DNA of 64,000 nucleotides from Sphingomonas sp. Leaf22 (GTDB lineage Bacteria > Pseudomonadota > Alphaproteobacteria > Sphingomonadales > Sphingomonadaceae), in contig NZ_LMKP01000012.1 in NCBI RefSeq assembly GCF_001421715.1, positions 290,501 to 354,500 on the forward strand, written 5' to 3'. A model generated the notes under the pieces. That model did not search any database. It was not told where the DNA came from and worked only from the letters and a program-made list of their open reading frames with translations. Of this stretch, positions 17,228-26,779 are shown one piece after another (within the stretch, counting starts at the first letter, position 1; every line of letters begins with the position of its first letter). Both the position numbers and the translations under genes were made by a program.

Positions 17228-17723
17228 TGGCCTTCTCCACAGGAACGTCGGTTTTCGGCTCTCGGGTGAACAATGCCCGGATGAGCAGGATCACGACGCC
17301 GATCGAAATCGCCGCATCGGCGAGGTTGAATACCATGAACAGGCTGTACCCGAAAACGTGCAGGTCGGCATAATCGACGACATAGCCGAACCGGATGCGG
17401 TCGACGATATTGCCCAGCGCCCCGCCGAGTACCAGCCCCAGCCCGATCAGCTCGGGCTTTTGCGTCTCGCGCCGGATCCACACCGCCACGCCGGTCGCGA
17501 TCAACGCGGTCATCGCCACCAGCGCCCAGCGCGCGGTATCGCTGCCCGCCTGCAACAGCCCCAGCGAGACGCCGAAATTCTGCACGAACCGCAGCGTGAA
17601 GATCGGCAGCACGTTCAGCTCGGCACCCGGATAGTCGATACCCATCGGCCCGGTGACCCAGTATTTCACCAGCTGGTCGAACGCGAAGACGGCCAGCGCG
17701 AGGACGATCGCGATCTTGCGCAT
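17220..17723 (-). CDS. lspA: Lipoprotein signal peptidase (signal peptidase II)
   Basis: The 167-residue inner-membrane aspartyl protease has four predicted membrane segments. The two catalytic aspartates are Asp108 in GNIVDRIRFG and Asp136 in FNLADAAIS; Asp16, Asn105 and Asn133 are also in conserved positions. The ATG at 17723 shares one base with the ileS stop (TGATG). LspA removes the signal peptides of diacylglyceryl-modified prolipoproteins, including several encoded in this window (1034, 16826, 37750 and 39148). The ileS-lspA order is widely conserved. Confidence 0.95.
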   Translation of the reverse strand: MRKIAIVLALAVFAFDQLVKYWVTGPMGIDYPGAELNVLPIFTLRFVQNFGVSLGLLQAGSDTARWALVAMTALIATGVAVWIRRETQKPELIGLGLVLGGALGNIVDRIRFGYVVDYADLHVFGYSLFMVFNLADAAISIGVVILLIRALFTREPKTDVPVEKANA

Positions 17724-20671
17724 CACGCCACCACCGCTGCACAGCGCCCGCACAGGTCGCCGTCGGTCGCCACGTCGGGCAGATGCCGCCAGCAGCGCCC
17801 GCACTTCGCTTCCTCGGTCCGGGTCACCGCGATCTCGCCATCGCCCGCCGCGACCTTCGCCACGATGAACAACTCGGCCAGTTCGTCCGCCGACAGCGGC
17901 AGCGCCGGCACGGTCACCTCCGCCTCCAGACTAGACCGCACGGTCTTGTTCCGGCGCAGCGGCTCGATCGCCTCGGTCACCTGGCTACGCAGGCGGCGCA
18001 CATCGGCCCATTCGGTGCCGAGCGGCTGATCGGCGGGCAGATGCGGCAATTCGGGCCATTCGAGCAGGTGGACCGACCCGTCCTCGCTCGGGAACCGCGC
18101 CTGCCACACCTCTTCGGCGGTGAACGCCAGGATCGGTGCGGCATAGCGGACCAGCGCGTGGAACAGTATGTCGAGCACCGTGCGATACGCCCGCCGCCGC
18201 ACGTCGTCCGCTGCATCGCAATAGAGCGAATCCTTGCGGATATCGAAAAAGAACGCCGACAGATCCTCGTTCGCGAAATCGGTCAGCGCACGGGCATAGC
18301 GGTTGAACTCGAACGCTTCCGCCGCGCTGCGCAATTCGGTGTCGAGCGACCCCAGCAGATGCAGGACATAGCGTTCCAGCCCTTGCATCGCCGCCACCGG
18401 CACCCGCTCGTCCTCGCTGAAACCGTCCAGCGCGCCCAGCATGTAGCGGAAGGTGTTGCGCAGCTTGCGATAGGTATCGCCGGTGCCGGCCAGCACTTCC
18501 TTGCCGATCCGCACATCCTCGAAATAATCGGTCTGCGCGACCCACAGCCGCAGGATGTCCGCGCCCGATTCGCCGATCACCTTCAACGGATCGACGACAT
18601 TGCCGAGCGACTTCGACATTTTCCGGCCATTGCCGTCCAGCGCGAAACCGTGGGTCAGCACCGTGTCGTACGGCGCCTGTCCCCGCGTTCCGCAGCTTTC
18701 GAGCAGCGACGACTGGAACCAGCCGCGATGCTGGTCCGACCCTTCGAGATACAGGTTCGCGCGGGTGCCCGCCCCGAACCGCTTTTCGATGGTGAAGACA
18801 TGGGTGCAGCCCGAATCGAACCACACGTCCAGAATGTCGGTCACGACCTCGTAATCGGCCAGCGCATAGTCCGGCCCCAGCAGCGCTTGATGTTCCGCCG
18901 CATACCACGCATCGGCCCCGCCCTCGCGGAAGGCGGTCAAGATGCGGTCGTTGACGGCGGGGTCGCGCAGATAGTCGCCGGTCGTCCGGTTGACGTACAG
19001 CGCGATCGGTACGCCCCATGCGCGCTGGCGGCTGATGACCCAGTCGGGCCGCCCCGACACCATCGCCCCGATCCGGTTGCGCCCCTTTTCGGGCACGAAC
19101 CGCGTCCGCTCGATCGCGTCTATCGCGATTTCGCGAAGGGTAGCACCGTTACTCTCCCTCTCCCCTTCAGGGGAGAGGGTTGGGGAGAGGGGAAGTGCGG
19201 TGAGGTTGGTTACATCGAGCAGCGGATCGCCACTGGCCGACGGCGCGGTTCCCGCGCCGATCTCCGCGCTGCGACCTGCCCCCGGCAGGTCGCTGTTCGC
19301 GCTCCGATCCATCGGAATAAACCACTGCGGCGTCGCCCGGAAAATGACCTTCGCCTTCGACCGCCAGCTATGCGGATAGCTGTGCGCAAAGTCGTCCGAC
19401 GCCGCCAGCAGCGCGCCCGCTTCGCGCAGGTCGCGACAGATCGGCCCTTCCTCCAGCTTGCCGCCATGCCCGGCGGCAACGAATTTCGGGTTGATGACGC
19501 TGCCTTCGCCGCCCAGCCACGCCCAGTCGTCGCGATACCGCCCATCGCCCTGCACCGCGAACACGGGTTCGATGCCATGCGCCTTGCACAGCTCGAAATC
19601 GTCCTCGCCATGGTCGGGCGCCATATGGACCAGCCCGGTACCGGCATCGGTCGTGACGAAATCGCCCGGCAGCAGCGGACGCGGCTTGGCGAAGAACCCG
19701 CCGCGCGCATGCATCGGATGGCGGGCGGTGGCTCCGGCGAGGTCGGTGCCCTTACCCGACCAGACAATCGTCCAGCCGGGACCTTCAGAAAGCCACGGGC
19801 TGCTGCCGTATCGACCTAGAGCCGATGCGATCAGTTCGGTCGCCAGCAGGTATACTCGATCCCCAACGCGGACGGCCGAATAATCAATCTCCGGCCCATA
19901 AGCCAAAGCCTGATTGACCGGAATCGTCCACGGCGTCGTTGTCCAGATCACCGCATGCGCGCCGACCAGTTCCGGCGCATTCGGCGCATCGACGATCTCG
20001 AACGCCACGTCGATCTGCGTCGACACGACGTCCTCATATTCGACCTCGGCCTCGGCCAGCGCGGTCTTTTCGACCGGCGACCACATCACCGGCTTGGCCC
20101 CGCGATACAGCTGGCCCGACATGGCGAACTTCAGCAATTCCTCGGCGATGGTCGCCTCGGCGTCGAACTTCATGGTCAGATAGGGGTCTTCCCAATCGCC
20201 CATGATGCCGAGCCGCTGGAACTGGCCCTTCTGCACATCGACCCATTTGGCGGCATAGGCGCGGCATTCGGCGCGGAACTCGGCCGGGGGGACCTCGTCC
20301 TTGTTGCGCTTCTTGGCGCGATAGGCTTCCTCGATCTTCCATTCGATCGGCAGGCCGTGACAGTCCCAGCCGGGGATGTACGGCGCATCCCTGCCCATCA
20401 GCGACTGGGTGCGGACGACGATGTCCTTCAGCACCTTGTTCATCGCATGGCCCATATGGATGTCGCCATTGGCGTAGGGCGGGCCATCGTGCAGCAGGAA
20501 GCGTTCGCGCCCGGCACGTGCCTGCCGCAGCCGCTCGTACAGCCCGATCTTCGCCCAGCGATCGAGGATCGCCGGTTCCTTGGCGGCAAGGCCGGCCTTC
20601 ATCGGGAAGTCGGTCTTCGGCAGGAAGACGGTGTCGCGCCAGTCGCGCGTGGGTTCGGGCGTATCGGTCAT
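17723..20671 (-). CDS. ileS: Isoleucyl-tRNA synthetase with an extra ~45-residue insert
   Basis: The 982-residue class I synthetase has HMGH at residues 72-75 (the HIGH motif), KMSKSLGN in the second half and a C-terminal zinc ribbon CGRCWRHLP...LCGRC. The start at 20671 opens the conserved N-terminus (DTPEPTRDWRDTVFLP). Between TPQWFIPMDR and LREIAIDAIERTRF, where homologues have roughly ten residues, this protein has 55 (residues 457-511, bases 19139-19303). The insert is polar and includes LPLSPTLSPEGERES, encoded by a palindromic repeat. The frame and all catalytic motifs are intact, so the protein is probably functional. Confidence 0.95.
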   Translation of the reverse strand: MTDTPEPTRDWRDTVFLPKTDFPMKAGLAAKEPAILDRWAKIGLYERLRQARAGRERFLLHDGPPYANGDIHMGHAMNKVLKDIVVRTQSLMGRDAPYIPGWDCHGLPIEWKIEEAYRAKKRNKDEVPPAEFRAECRAYAAKWVDVQKGQFQRLGIMGDWEDPYLTMKFDAEATIAEELLKFAMSGQLYRGAKPVMWSPVEKTALAEAEVEYEDVVSTQIDVAFEIVDAPNAPELVGAHAVIWTTTPWTIPVNQALAYGPEIDYSAVRVGDRVYLLATELIASALGRYGSSPWLSEGPGWTIVWSGKGTDLAGATARHPMHARGGFFAKPRPLLPGDFVTTDAGTGLVHMAPDHGEDDFELCKAHGIEPVFAVQGDGRYRDDWAWLGGEGSVINPKFVAAGHGGKLEEGPICRDLREAGALLAASDDFAHSYPHSWRSKAKVIFRATPQWFIPMDRSANSDLPGAGRSAEIGAGTAPSASGDPLLDVTNLTALPLSPTLSPEGERESNGATLREIAIDAIERTRFVPEKGRNRIGAMVSGRPDWVISRQRAWGVPIALYVNRTTGDYLRDPAVNDRILTAFREGGADAWYAAEHQALLGPDYALADYEVVTDILDVWFDSGCTHVFTIEKRFGAGTRANLYLEGSDQHRGWFQSSLLESCGTRGQAPYDTVLTHGFALDGNGRKMSKSLGNVVDPLKVIGESGADILRLWVAQTDYFEDVRIGKEVLAGTGDTYRKLRNTFRYMLGALDGFSEDERVPVAAMQGLERYVLHLLGSLDTELRSAAEAFEFNRYARALTDFANEDLSAFFFDIRKDSLYCDAADDVRRRAYRTVLDILFHALVRYAAPILAFTAEEVWQARFPSEDGSVHLLEWPELPHLPADQPLGTEWADVRRLRSQVTEAIEPLRRNKTVRSSLEAEVTVPALPLSADELAELFIVAKVAAGDGEIAVTRTEEAKCGRCWRHLPDVATDGDLCGRCAAVVA
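19152..19193. repeat. Palindromic repeat inserted in frame within ileS
   Basis: CTCTCCCTCTCCCC is followed after TTCA by GGGGAGAGGG and then TTGGGGAGAGGGGA, giving overlapping inverted and direct copies of one unit. This unit is a well-known intergenic repeat in many proteobacteria. Here it lies wholly inside the insert of the ileS reading frame and is read as LPLSPTLSPEGERE. Confidence 0.85.
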
Positions 20672-20752
20672 AGGAATGCCCGCGATTAGCCGATGCCGCG
20701 TCGCTACGCCAGCGGGTGGTTTTCTGTCGGGGGCGTTGGTTGAAAAGAAGCA

Positions 20753-20924
20753 GAATTGGTTCGCGCAAAGGCGCGGAGGCGCAGAGGAGGTTGCGCATAT
20801 GGCGCCCGCCCGGAGATCGGGAGACCCGACGCCGGTTGCAGCGGGAATAAAGGCCGCTGGCGCGGATGCGGTCGCGCCGAGCGAACCCCCTCCGCGCCTC
20901 CGCGCCTCTGCGCGAACCAATTTC
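20753..20924. repeat. Dispersed repeat family B, copy 1
   Basis: The left arm at 20753-20789 (GAATTGGTTCGCGCAAAGGC onward) pairs imperfectly with the right arm at 20886-20924, which ends GCGCGAACCAATTTC. The inner part carries a GGCCGCTGGCGCGG core. The element ends three bases before the ribF stop codon and fills almost all of the ribF-ileS gap. Related copies are at 24403-24590 and 54964-55186. Confidence 0.8.
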
Positions 20925-20926
20925 TT

Positions 20927-21856
20927 CTAGGCCGCCAGCACCGCCCGTGCCCGCTCACAATCCGCCGCCATCTGCACCTTCAGCGCATCGAGCGACTCGA
21001 ACTTCGCCTCCGCGCGCAGAAACTCGATCAACGCGACCTCAATCACCTGCCCGTACAGATCGCCCGAGAAATCGAAGAAATACGGCTCCAGCAACTCGAT
21101 CGGCTCGCCCGCGATCGTCGGCCGGATGCCCAGATTCGCCGCGCCCTGCAACACCCGCCCATCGGGCAGCCGCCCGGTCACCGCATAGATGCCATAGGCC
21201 GGGCGCAGATACTTGCCCATCGACAGGTTGGCGGTCGGATAGCCGAGTTGCCGCCCCAGTTGCGCGCCCGGCTCGACCACCCCCTCGACCGCGAACGGCC
21301 GGGTCAGCATCGCCGCCGCCTCGCGCGGCCGTCCTTCGCGTAGGCAATCGCGGATGCGCGACGACGACACCACCGCCTGTCCGTCGCCGACCGGCGCGAC
21401 CGTTTCGGCGACGAAGCCGTATTGCTCGCCCAAGGCCCGTAGCACGCCGACGGTACCGCCGCGCCCCTTGCCGAAGGTGAAGTCGGTCCCGGTCACCACG
21501 CCCGCCGCCCCGGTCATCGCCGCCAGCCGTTCGGCCGCGAACGCTTCGGCCGACAGCCCGGCCAGCGCCGCATCGAACGCGAAGACCAGCATCGCATCGG
21601 CCCCGGCGGCGGCGAACAACCGCTCGCGCTGGTCGAGATTGGTCAGCCGGAACGGCGGCAGATGCGGCTGGAAATAGCGGCGCGGATGCGGGTCGAACGT
21701 CGCGACGATCGCCGGTCGTCCCTCGGCCCGCGCGCGTGCGACGACGCGGGCGACCACCGCCTGGTGCCCGGCATGAAAGCCGTCGAAATTGCCGAGCGCG
21801 ACGATCCCCCCGCGCATCGCCGCCGGAATCGCCGCGCCTCCGTCGAGACGCTGCAT
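20927..21856 (-). CDS. ribF: Bifunctional riboflavin kinase/FAD synthetase
   Basis: The 309-residue protein joins an N-terminal FMN adenylyltransferase domain, with GNFDGFHAGH at residues 22-31 and SSSRIRDCLREG, to a C-terminal riboflavin kinase domain with GYPTANL and YGIYAV. It converts riboflavin to FMN and then FAD, feeding the many flavoenzymes in the window. It lies upstream of ileS in the same orientation, the usual ribF-ileS-lspA neighbourhood, but a 254-base repeat-filled gap separates them. The extra N-terminal residues before GGIVALGNFDG are Met-rich and the start could be Met14. Confidence 0.95.
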   Translation of the reverse strand: MQRLDGGAAIPAAMRGGIVALGNFDGFHAGHQAVVARVVARARAEGRPAIVATFDPHPRRYFQPHLPPFRLTNLDQRERLFAAAGADAMLVFAFDAALAGLSAEAFAAERLAAMTGAAGVVTGTDFTFGKGRGGTVGVLRALGEQYGFVAETVAPVGDGQAVVSSSRIRDCLREGRPREAAAMLTRPFAVEGVVEPGAQLGRQLGYPTANLSMGKYLRPAYGIYAVTGRLPDGRVLQGAANLGIRPTIAGEPIELLEPYFFDFSGDLYGQVIEVALIEFLRAEAKFESLDALKVQMAADCERARAVLAA

Positions 21857-21865
21857 CGCCGCCCC

Positions 21866-23062
21866 CTAGCGTCCAGCGGCTTCGTGCGAAAGGGGCTGCA
21901 TGCCGGCGCGCAGCACGCGCAGCGCATTTCCGCCCATGACCTTGTCGATCTCGCTTTGGTGCAACCCCGCCTGCCGCAGCGCCTCGGCGACCAACCCGAC
22001 CCATGCGGTGTCGAACCCGGTCGTCACCGCCCCGTCGAAATCGGACCCCAGCGCGACATGGTCGATCCCGGCAATGTCACGGACATGGACGATGGCGCGG
22101 GCGATCGCGGCCGGATCTGTCGAACACGCCGCGCCCGGCCAATATCCGATGCCGACGATCCCGCCGGTCCGCGCGATGCCCCGCACCTCGGCATCGGTCA
22201 GGTTGCGATTGATGTTGCAGGTCGCCTGCACCCCGCCATGGCTCGACACCACCGGCCGGCGCGCGACCGTCAGCACATCGGCCAGCGCGGCATGGCTGGC
22301 ATGGGCGACGTCGACGATCATCCCCATCGCCTCCATCCGCGCGACCACCTGCCGCCCGAACGGGGTCAGCCCGCGCTTCGCCTCGCCGTGCATCGACCCG
22401 GCGACCTCGTTGTCGTAGAAATGGGTCAGCCCCGCCATCCGGAACCCGCTTCGATACAGCCGGTCGAGATTGCCGAGATCCCCCGCCAGCCCGTTCAGCC
22501 CCTCGACCGACAGCATCCCCCCGACCGGCCGCACCGGCCCGCCCGCCGCGCGTGCCGCCAGCAGTGCGTCGAGTCCGGCCGGCGTGGTCACCACCCGCAA
22601 CTGCCCGCCCGACGCCCGCGCCGCCCGCCGCAGCCGCGTGGCATGCCAGAGCGACCGGTTGAGCAGCGATCCCCAGGTCCGCACCGGCTGCAACTGCGCG
22701 ATCACCAGCGGGGTGATATTGTCGCTGTCGCCGTCATTGGCCTCGTAATTCTGCCCACGCGGCGTCTTCGTCACCGACGAAAAGATCTGGAGCGCGACAT
22801 TGCCCTCCTGCAATCGCGGCAGATCGACCTGCCCCCGCGTCGCCCGCGTCAGCAGGTCGCGCGACCATAGCAGCGTGTCGGCATGCAGGTCGACGATCGG
22901 CCCGGCAAAGCTCGGGCGCGGCGGGGTTGCGATCCGTCTGGCCAGCGCCGTCGACGGCTCGACCTTGTTCATCGATCGCTCGACGATGCCCGGCACCAGC
23001 GCGAAAAAGGCAGCCGCCAGCACCGCCAGCAACGCGACGCCCCACCAAACCGCCTTGCGCAT
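21866..23062 (-). CDS. Membrane-anchored dipeptidase (renal dipeptidase family, M19)
   Basis: The 398-residue protein starts with an uncleaved or signal-anchor helix (MRKAVWWGVALLAVLAAAFF). The M19 zinc ligands are visible as VDLHADT near residue 60, the bridging Glu in GMLSVEGLNGL, DVAHAS and SSHGGVQA, with the final Asp in LGSDFDG. M19 enzymes hydrolyse L-D or D-containing dipeptides in the periplasm. The start at 23062 was chosen because it begins the membrane helix; upstream frame is low-quality. The gene sits nine bases from ribF, probably one operon. Confidence 0.9.
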   Translation of the reverse strand: MRKAVWWGVALLAVLAAAFFALVPGIVERSMNKVEPSTALARRIATPPRPSFAGPIVDLHADTLLWSRDLLTRATRGQVDLPRLQEGNVALQIFSSVTKTPRGQNYEANDGDSDNITPLVIAQLQPVRTWGSLLNRSLWHATRLRRAARASGGQLRVVTTPAGLDALLAARAAGGPVRPVGGMLSVEGLNGLAGDLGNLDRLYRSGFRMAGLTHFYDNEVAGSMHGEAKRGLTPFGRQVVARMEAMGMIVDVAHASHAALADVLTVARRPVVSSHGGVQATCNINRNLTDAEVRGIARTGGIVGIGYWPGAACSTDPAAIARAIVHVRDIAGIDHVALGSDFDGAVTTGFDTAWVGLVAEALRQAGLHQSEIDKVMGGNALRVLRAGMQPLSHEAAGR

Positions 23063-23108
23063 CCGTCGTTTAACCCCTGCGGTGCTGGATTCGGCACCGA
23101 CCAGTCCC

Positions 23109-23588
23109 TTACGCGGTCGGGGCCGGGCGGAGCAATGTGACGAAGCTGTAGGCCGGACGATCTCCCGCGGCACTGTGGTCCTCGCGCCACGCTTCGCGCC
23201 AGCCGGTAAATGGCGGCACGACAGCATCGCCCGCGGGTGTCGCATGGACTTCGGTCAATTCGATCCGTTCGATCCGCGGCAGCAGCAGCGCGAGGATCTC
23301 CGCGCCGCCGATTACCGCGGCGTCCGGCCCGGCCAGCGCCAGCGCCGCGTCGGGATCGTGCGCGACTTCCGCCCCCGCCGCCTGCCACCCCGACGCGCGG
23401 GTCAGCACGATATGGCGGCGGCCGGGCAGCGGCGATGGAAAACTCTCGAACGTCTTGCGGCCCATCACCATCGCGCGGCCCATCGTCAGCGCCTTGAACC
23501 GCTTCAGGTCGGCGGGCAAATGCCATGGCAGGGTGCCATCGACCCCGATCACGCCATTGTCGGCACGGGCGAGGATCGCGTCGATCAT
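23109..23588 (-). CDS. folA: Dihydrofolate reductase
   Basis: The 159-residue protein shows the DHFR signatures [31 protein letters not shown] and the NADPH-site [14 protein letters not shown]. Length and motif spacing are typical of bacterial chromosomal FolA. It regenerates tetrahydrofolate from the dihydrofolate produced by ThyA, whose gene precedes it and overlaps by four bases (ATGA, 23585-23588). Confidence 0.95.
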   Translation of the reverse strand: MIDAILARADNGVIGVDGTLPWHLPADLKRFKALTMGRAMVMGRKTFESFPSPLPGRRHIVLTRASGWQAAGAEVAHDPDAALALAGPDAAVIGGAEILALLLPRIERIELTEVHATPAGDAVVPPFTGWREAWREDHSAAGDRPAYSFVTLLRPAPTA

Positions 23589-24379
23589 ATCGCCACCGCC
23601 GCCTTGATATGCGGTTGCGCGACATAATCGTGCAGCACGAAATCCTCGATCGCGTAGCCGTCGATCGCATCCGGCCGCCGCGCAATCTCCAGCCGGGACA
23701 GAGGGCCGGGCGTGCGGGTCAGCTGCTCACGTGCCTGATCCAGATGGTTCTCGTACAGATGGCAATCGCCGCCGGTCCAGATGAACTCACCTACGCCCAA
23801 ATCGCATTGCTGCGCGAGCATATGGGTCAGCAGCGCGTAGCTGGCGATATTGAACGGCACGCCGAGAAAGATGTCGGCGCTGCGCTGATACAGTTGCAAC
23901 GACAGCTTGCCATTGGCGACATGAGTCTGGAACAGGCAGTGGCATGGGCTGAGCGCCATCGCCTGCAACTCGCCCGGATTCCACGCGGTCACGATCTGCC
24001 GGCGCGAGGCGGGGTTGGTGCGGATGGTCGCGATCAGTTCCGCGATCTGGTCGATATGCCGCCCGTCCGCCGCCGCCCAGTCGCGCCACTGCTTGCCGTA
24101 GACCGGGCCGAGATCGCCGTTCGCATCGGCCCATTCGTCCCAGATGCTGACCCGCTGCTCCTGCAACCACCGCACATTGGTGTCGCCGCGCAGGAACCAC
24201 AGCAGCTCGATGATGATCGAGCGCAGATGCAGCTTCTTGGTCGTCAGCACCGGAAAGCCGGCGGACAGGTCGAAGCGCATCTGGTGCCCGAACACCGACC
24301 GGGTGCCGACCCCGGTGCGATCGTCGGTCGGAACGCCGTGGTTCAAGGCGCGCTGCATCAGGTCGAGGTAAGGCGTCAT
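23585..24379 (-). CDS. thyA: Thymidylate synthase
   Basis: The 264-residue enzyme matches the classical ThyA length. Catalytic Cys146 sits in [10 protein letters not shown], the folate-binding [11 protein letters not shown] is near the N-terminus and the dUMP phosphate-binding Arg pair is in NPASRRQIV. It methylates dUMP to dTMP using methylenetetrahydrofolate. It forms a tight operon with folA. No promoter is clear in the upstream repeat-rich gap. Confidence 0.97.
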   Translation of the reverse strand: MTPYLDLMQRALNHGVPTDDRTGVGTRSVFGHQMRFDLSAGFPVLTTKKLHLRSIIIELLWFLRGDTNVRWLQEQRVSIWDEWADANGDLGPVYGKQWRDWAAADGRHIDQIAELIATIRTNPASRRQIVTAWNPGELQAMALSPCHCLFQTHVANGKLSLQLYQRSADIFLGVPFNIASYALLTHMLAQQCDLGVGEFIWTGGDCHLYENHLDQAREQLTRTPGPLSRLEIARRPDAIDGYAIEDFVLHDYVAQPHIKAAVAI

Positions 24380-24402
24380 GGCGTCGTCTTAGTCCGCAAA
24401 GC

Positions 24403-24590
24403 AGAAGAAGCAAAAGAGGTTCGCGCGGAGGCGCGGAGGCGCGGAGGTGGCGCTTGCGGCAACGTCCCCCACGCCAGCGGCCTGATCCCGCGTCGCAACC
24501 GGGCAAGGCGATAGCGCTGACGCGCGACATGTCCCCCAGCGCAACCCCTCCGCGCCTCTGCGCCTCCGCGTGAACCCCCTACTTCTTCTT
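24403..24590. repeat. Dispersed repeat family B, copy 2 (inverted relative to copies 1 and 3)
   Basis: Left arm 24403-24447 contains GGTTCGCGCGGAGGCGCGG; right arm 24543-24590 contains CCTCCGCGCCTCTGCGCCTC and ends in CTTCTTCTT, complementary to the GAAGAAG at the left end. The inner CCAGCGGCCTGATCCCGC core is the reverse complement of the core in copy 1. Together with the terminator that follows it fills the 24380-24713 gap; no gene is present. Confidence 0.8.
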
Positions 24591-24603
24591 CCCCCACTCG
24601 CCC

Positions 24604-24641
24604 AAAAACAAAAAAGGGCCGATGCGTTTCCGCACCGGCCC
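24604..24641 (-). terminator. Intrinsic terminator of glnK-amtB
   Basis: On the minus strand, GGGCCGGTGCG pairs with CGCATCGGCCC around a short loop (stem 24616-24641, one G-T pair) and is followed by a T-rich run at 24604-24615. It lies 73 bases after the amtB stop. Confidence 0.85.
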
Positions 24642-24713
24642 AGGGGTTTTCCGCAGGAGGAAAGTGGTGACCGGACGGCAGGGGACTAGGCCGCCGCCCG
24701 GAAGAGGAGAAAC

Positions 24714-26078
24714 TCAGTAGTTGTAGGCGCGCTCGCCATGCTCGCCGAGGTCGAGACCTTCCAGTTCGACTTCCTTCGACACCCGGCCACCGGTCAGCGC
24801 CTTGGCGATAACCCAAGCGATCGCGGTACCGACCGACGCCCAGACGATGGTCACGATCACCGCGAACACCTGCACGCCGAGCTTGGCACCCATGTCGTAA
24901 TCGGCCGCACCCGGACCGCCCAGCGACGGGGCATAGACCACCGCCGTACCGATCGCGCCGATGATGCCGCCGACGCCGTGGATGCCGAACGCGTCGAGCG
25001 AATCGTCATAGCCGAGCTTGGGCTTGAGCACCGTCACCGCGAAGAAGCAGACGACCGAGGCGATGGCACCCAGCACGATCGCACCGAACGGACCCGAGTT
25101 GCCGGCGGCCGGCGTCACCGCGACCAGCCCGGCGATGATACCCGAGCAGAAGCCGAGCGCCGAACCCTTATGCCCCGAGAACTTCTCGGCCAGCATCCAG
25201 AACAGCCCGGCCGAGGCGGTGGCGACGAAGGTGTTGATCATGGCGAGGCCGGCGGTGCCGTTGGCTTCGAGTGCCGAGCCGGCGTTGAAGCCGAACCAGC
25301 CCACCCACAGCAGCCCGGTGCCGACCATGGTCAGCGTCAGCGAATGCGGCGCCATGCGCTCGGTCGGGAAGCCGATCCGCTTGCCCAGCAGCAGGGCGAG
25401 CACCAGCGACGACACGCCGGCATTGATGTGGACCACGGTGCCGCCCGCAAAGTCGAGCGCGCCCGCCTTGAAGAAATAGCCGCTGGTCGCCCACACCATG
25501 TGCGCGATCGGGAAATAGGTGATCGTCAGCCAGACGATGGCGAAGACCATGACCGCGGCGAACTTGATGCGTTCGACCACCGATCCCAGCACCAGCGCGA
25601 TCGTGATCGCGGCAAAGGTCATCTGGAAGCAGATGAAGACATATTCCGGGATTTCGACGCCGACGGTGAAGGTCGCCGCCTGCGACGCGGCGGTGACGCC
25701 CGACAGGAACGCCTTGCCCGGGCTGGCGATGAAGCCCGACAGCGTCGTGTTCGCGACGTCGGGACCGAAGGCCAGCGAATAGCCGTACATCACCCAGATG
25801 AGCATCGCGAGCGACGCGACCGCGCCGATCTGCGTCATCACCGACAGCATGTTCTTGGTGCGGGTCAGACCGCCATAGAACAGCGCGAGGCCGGGGACGA
25901 TCATCATCAGCACGAGGACGGTCGACACCATCATCCATGCCGTGTCGCCCTTGTTCACCGTCGCGACGGGCGCGGCGGCGGCGGCCGGGGCCTGCAGCGC
26001 CACGTCCTGCGCCCAAGCGGGCAGCGCGGCGAACAGGCCGAGTGCGGCACCCGCCATCAATGTCTTCGGATGTTGCAT
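24714..26078 (-). CDS. amtB: Ammonium transporter AmtB
   Basis: The 454-residue precursor has a cleavable signal ending ALPAWAQ and then eleven membrane segments. Family motifs include GLALFYGGLTRTKNMLS in the first helices, the DFAGGTVVHINAGVSSL stretch with the first pore histidine, and LDAFGIHGVGGIIGAIGTA with the second. A typical insertion between signal and first helix is Ala-rich. The start at 26078 follows a GGGGGG ribosome site; a start four codons earlier at 26090 would share a base with the glnK stop (TGATG) and is an alternative. AmtB takes up ammonium and is gated by GlnK. Confidence 0.95.
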   Translation of the reverse strand: MQHPKTLMAGAALGLFAALPAWAQDVALQAPAAAAAPVATVNKGDTAWMMVSTVLVLMMIVPGLALFYGGLTRTKNMLSVMTQIGAVASLAMLIWVMYGYSLAFGPDVANTTLSGFIASPGKAFLSGVTAASQAATFTVGVEIPEYVFICFQMTFAAITIALVLGSVVERIKFAAVMVFAIVWLTITYFPIAHMVWATSGYFFKAGALDFAGGTVVHINAGVSSLVLALLLGKRIGFPTERMAPHSLTLTMVGTGLLWVGWFGFNAGSALEANGTAGLAMINTFVATASAGLFWMLAEKFSGHKGSALGFCSGIIAGLVAVTPAAGNSGPFGAIVLGAIASVVCFFAVTVLKPKLGYDDSLDAFGIHGVGGIIGAIGTAVVYAPSLGGPGAADYDMGAKLGVQVFAVIVTIVWASVGTAIAWVIAKALTGGRVSKEVELEGLDLGEHGERAYNY

Positions 26079-26089
26079 GATGCCCCCCA

Positions 26090-26530
<441 letters not shown>

Positions 26531-26575
26531 TTACCGCGCGGTTAATTTGTGCAATGCCGCACGACTGCCCGTTTT

Positions 26576-26779
26576 TCAGGCAGCTTGATCGACGATCCGG
26601 CGGGCATCGGACAGGTCGTCGGCATCGACCATCACCCGCACCGGGATCAACAGCCAGCTGCCGTCGCCGATGCTCGCCTCGCCATCGAACGCCACCGCCG
26701 GGATGCCTTCGCTCGTCAACCGCCCGACGATGATCTGCGCCTCGACGCGCGGAAAGCGGCCGAGTTCCGCAAGCGCCAT
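26576..26779 (-). CDS. DUF2007 family protein
   Basis: The 67-residue protein has the DUF2007 pattern FPRVEAQIIVGRLTSEGIP, then a short hydrophobic strand (WLLIPVRVMV) and an acidic C-terminal helix (DADDLSDARRIVDQ). The family is related to small signal-transducing PII-like folds, but no function is established. The ATG at 26779 shares a base with the tldD stop, so it is co-translated with the protease; family members commonly follow tldD. Confidence 0.8.
   Translation of the reverse strand: MALAELGRFPRVEAQIIVGRLTSEGIPAVAFDGEASIGDGSWLLIPVRVMVDADDLSDARRIVDQAA

Noticed and set aside
17783-19819. 678-codon frame antisense to ileS
   Set aside because: Same artefact; ileS on the other strand has every catalytic motif.
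26535-26575. NtrC enhancer site upstream of glnK
   Set aside because: A GTGC-N6-GCAC palindrome is present near 26551-26564, but its half-sites are in the opposite order to the NtrC consensus.
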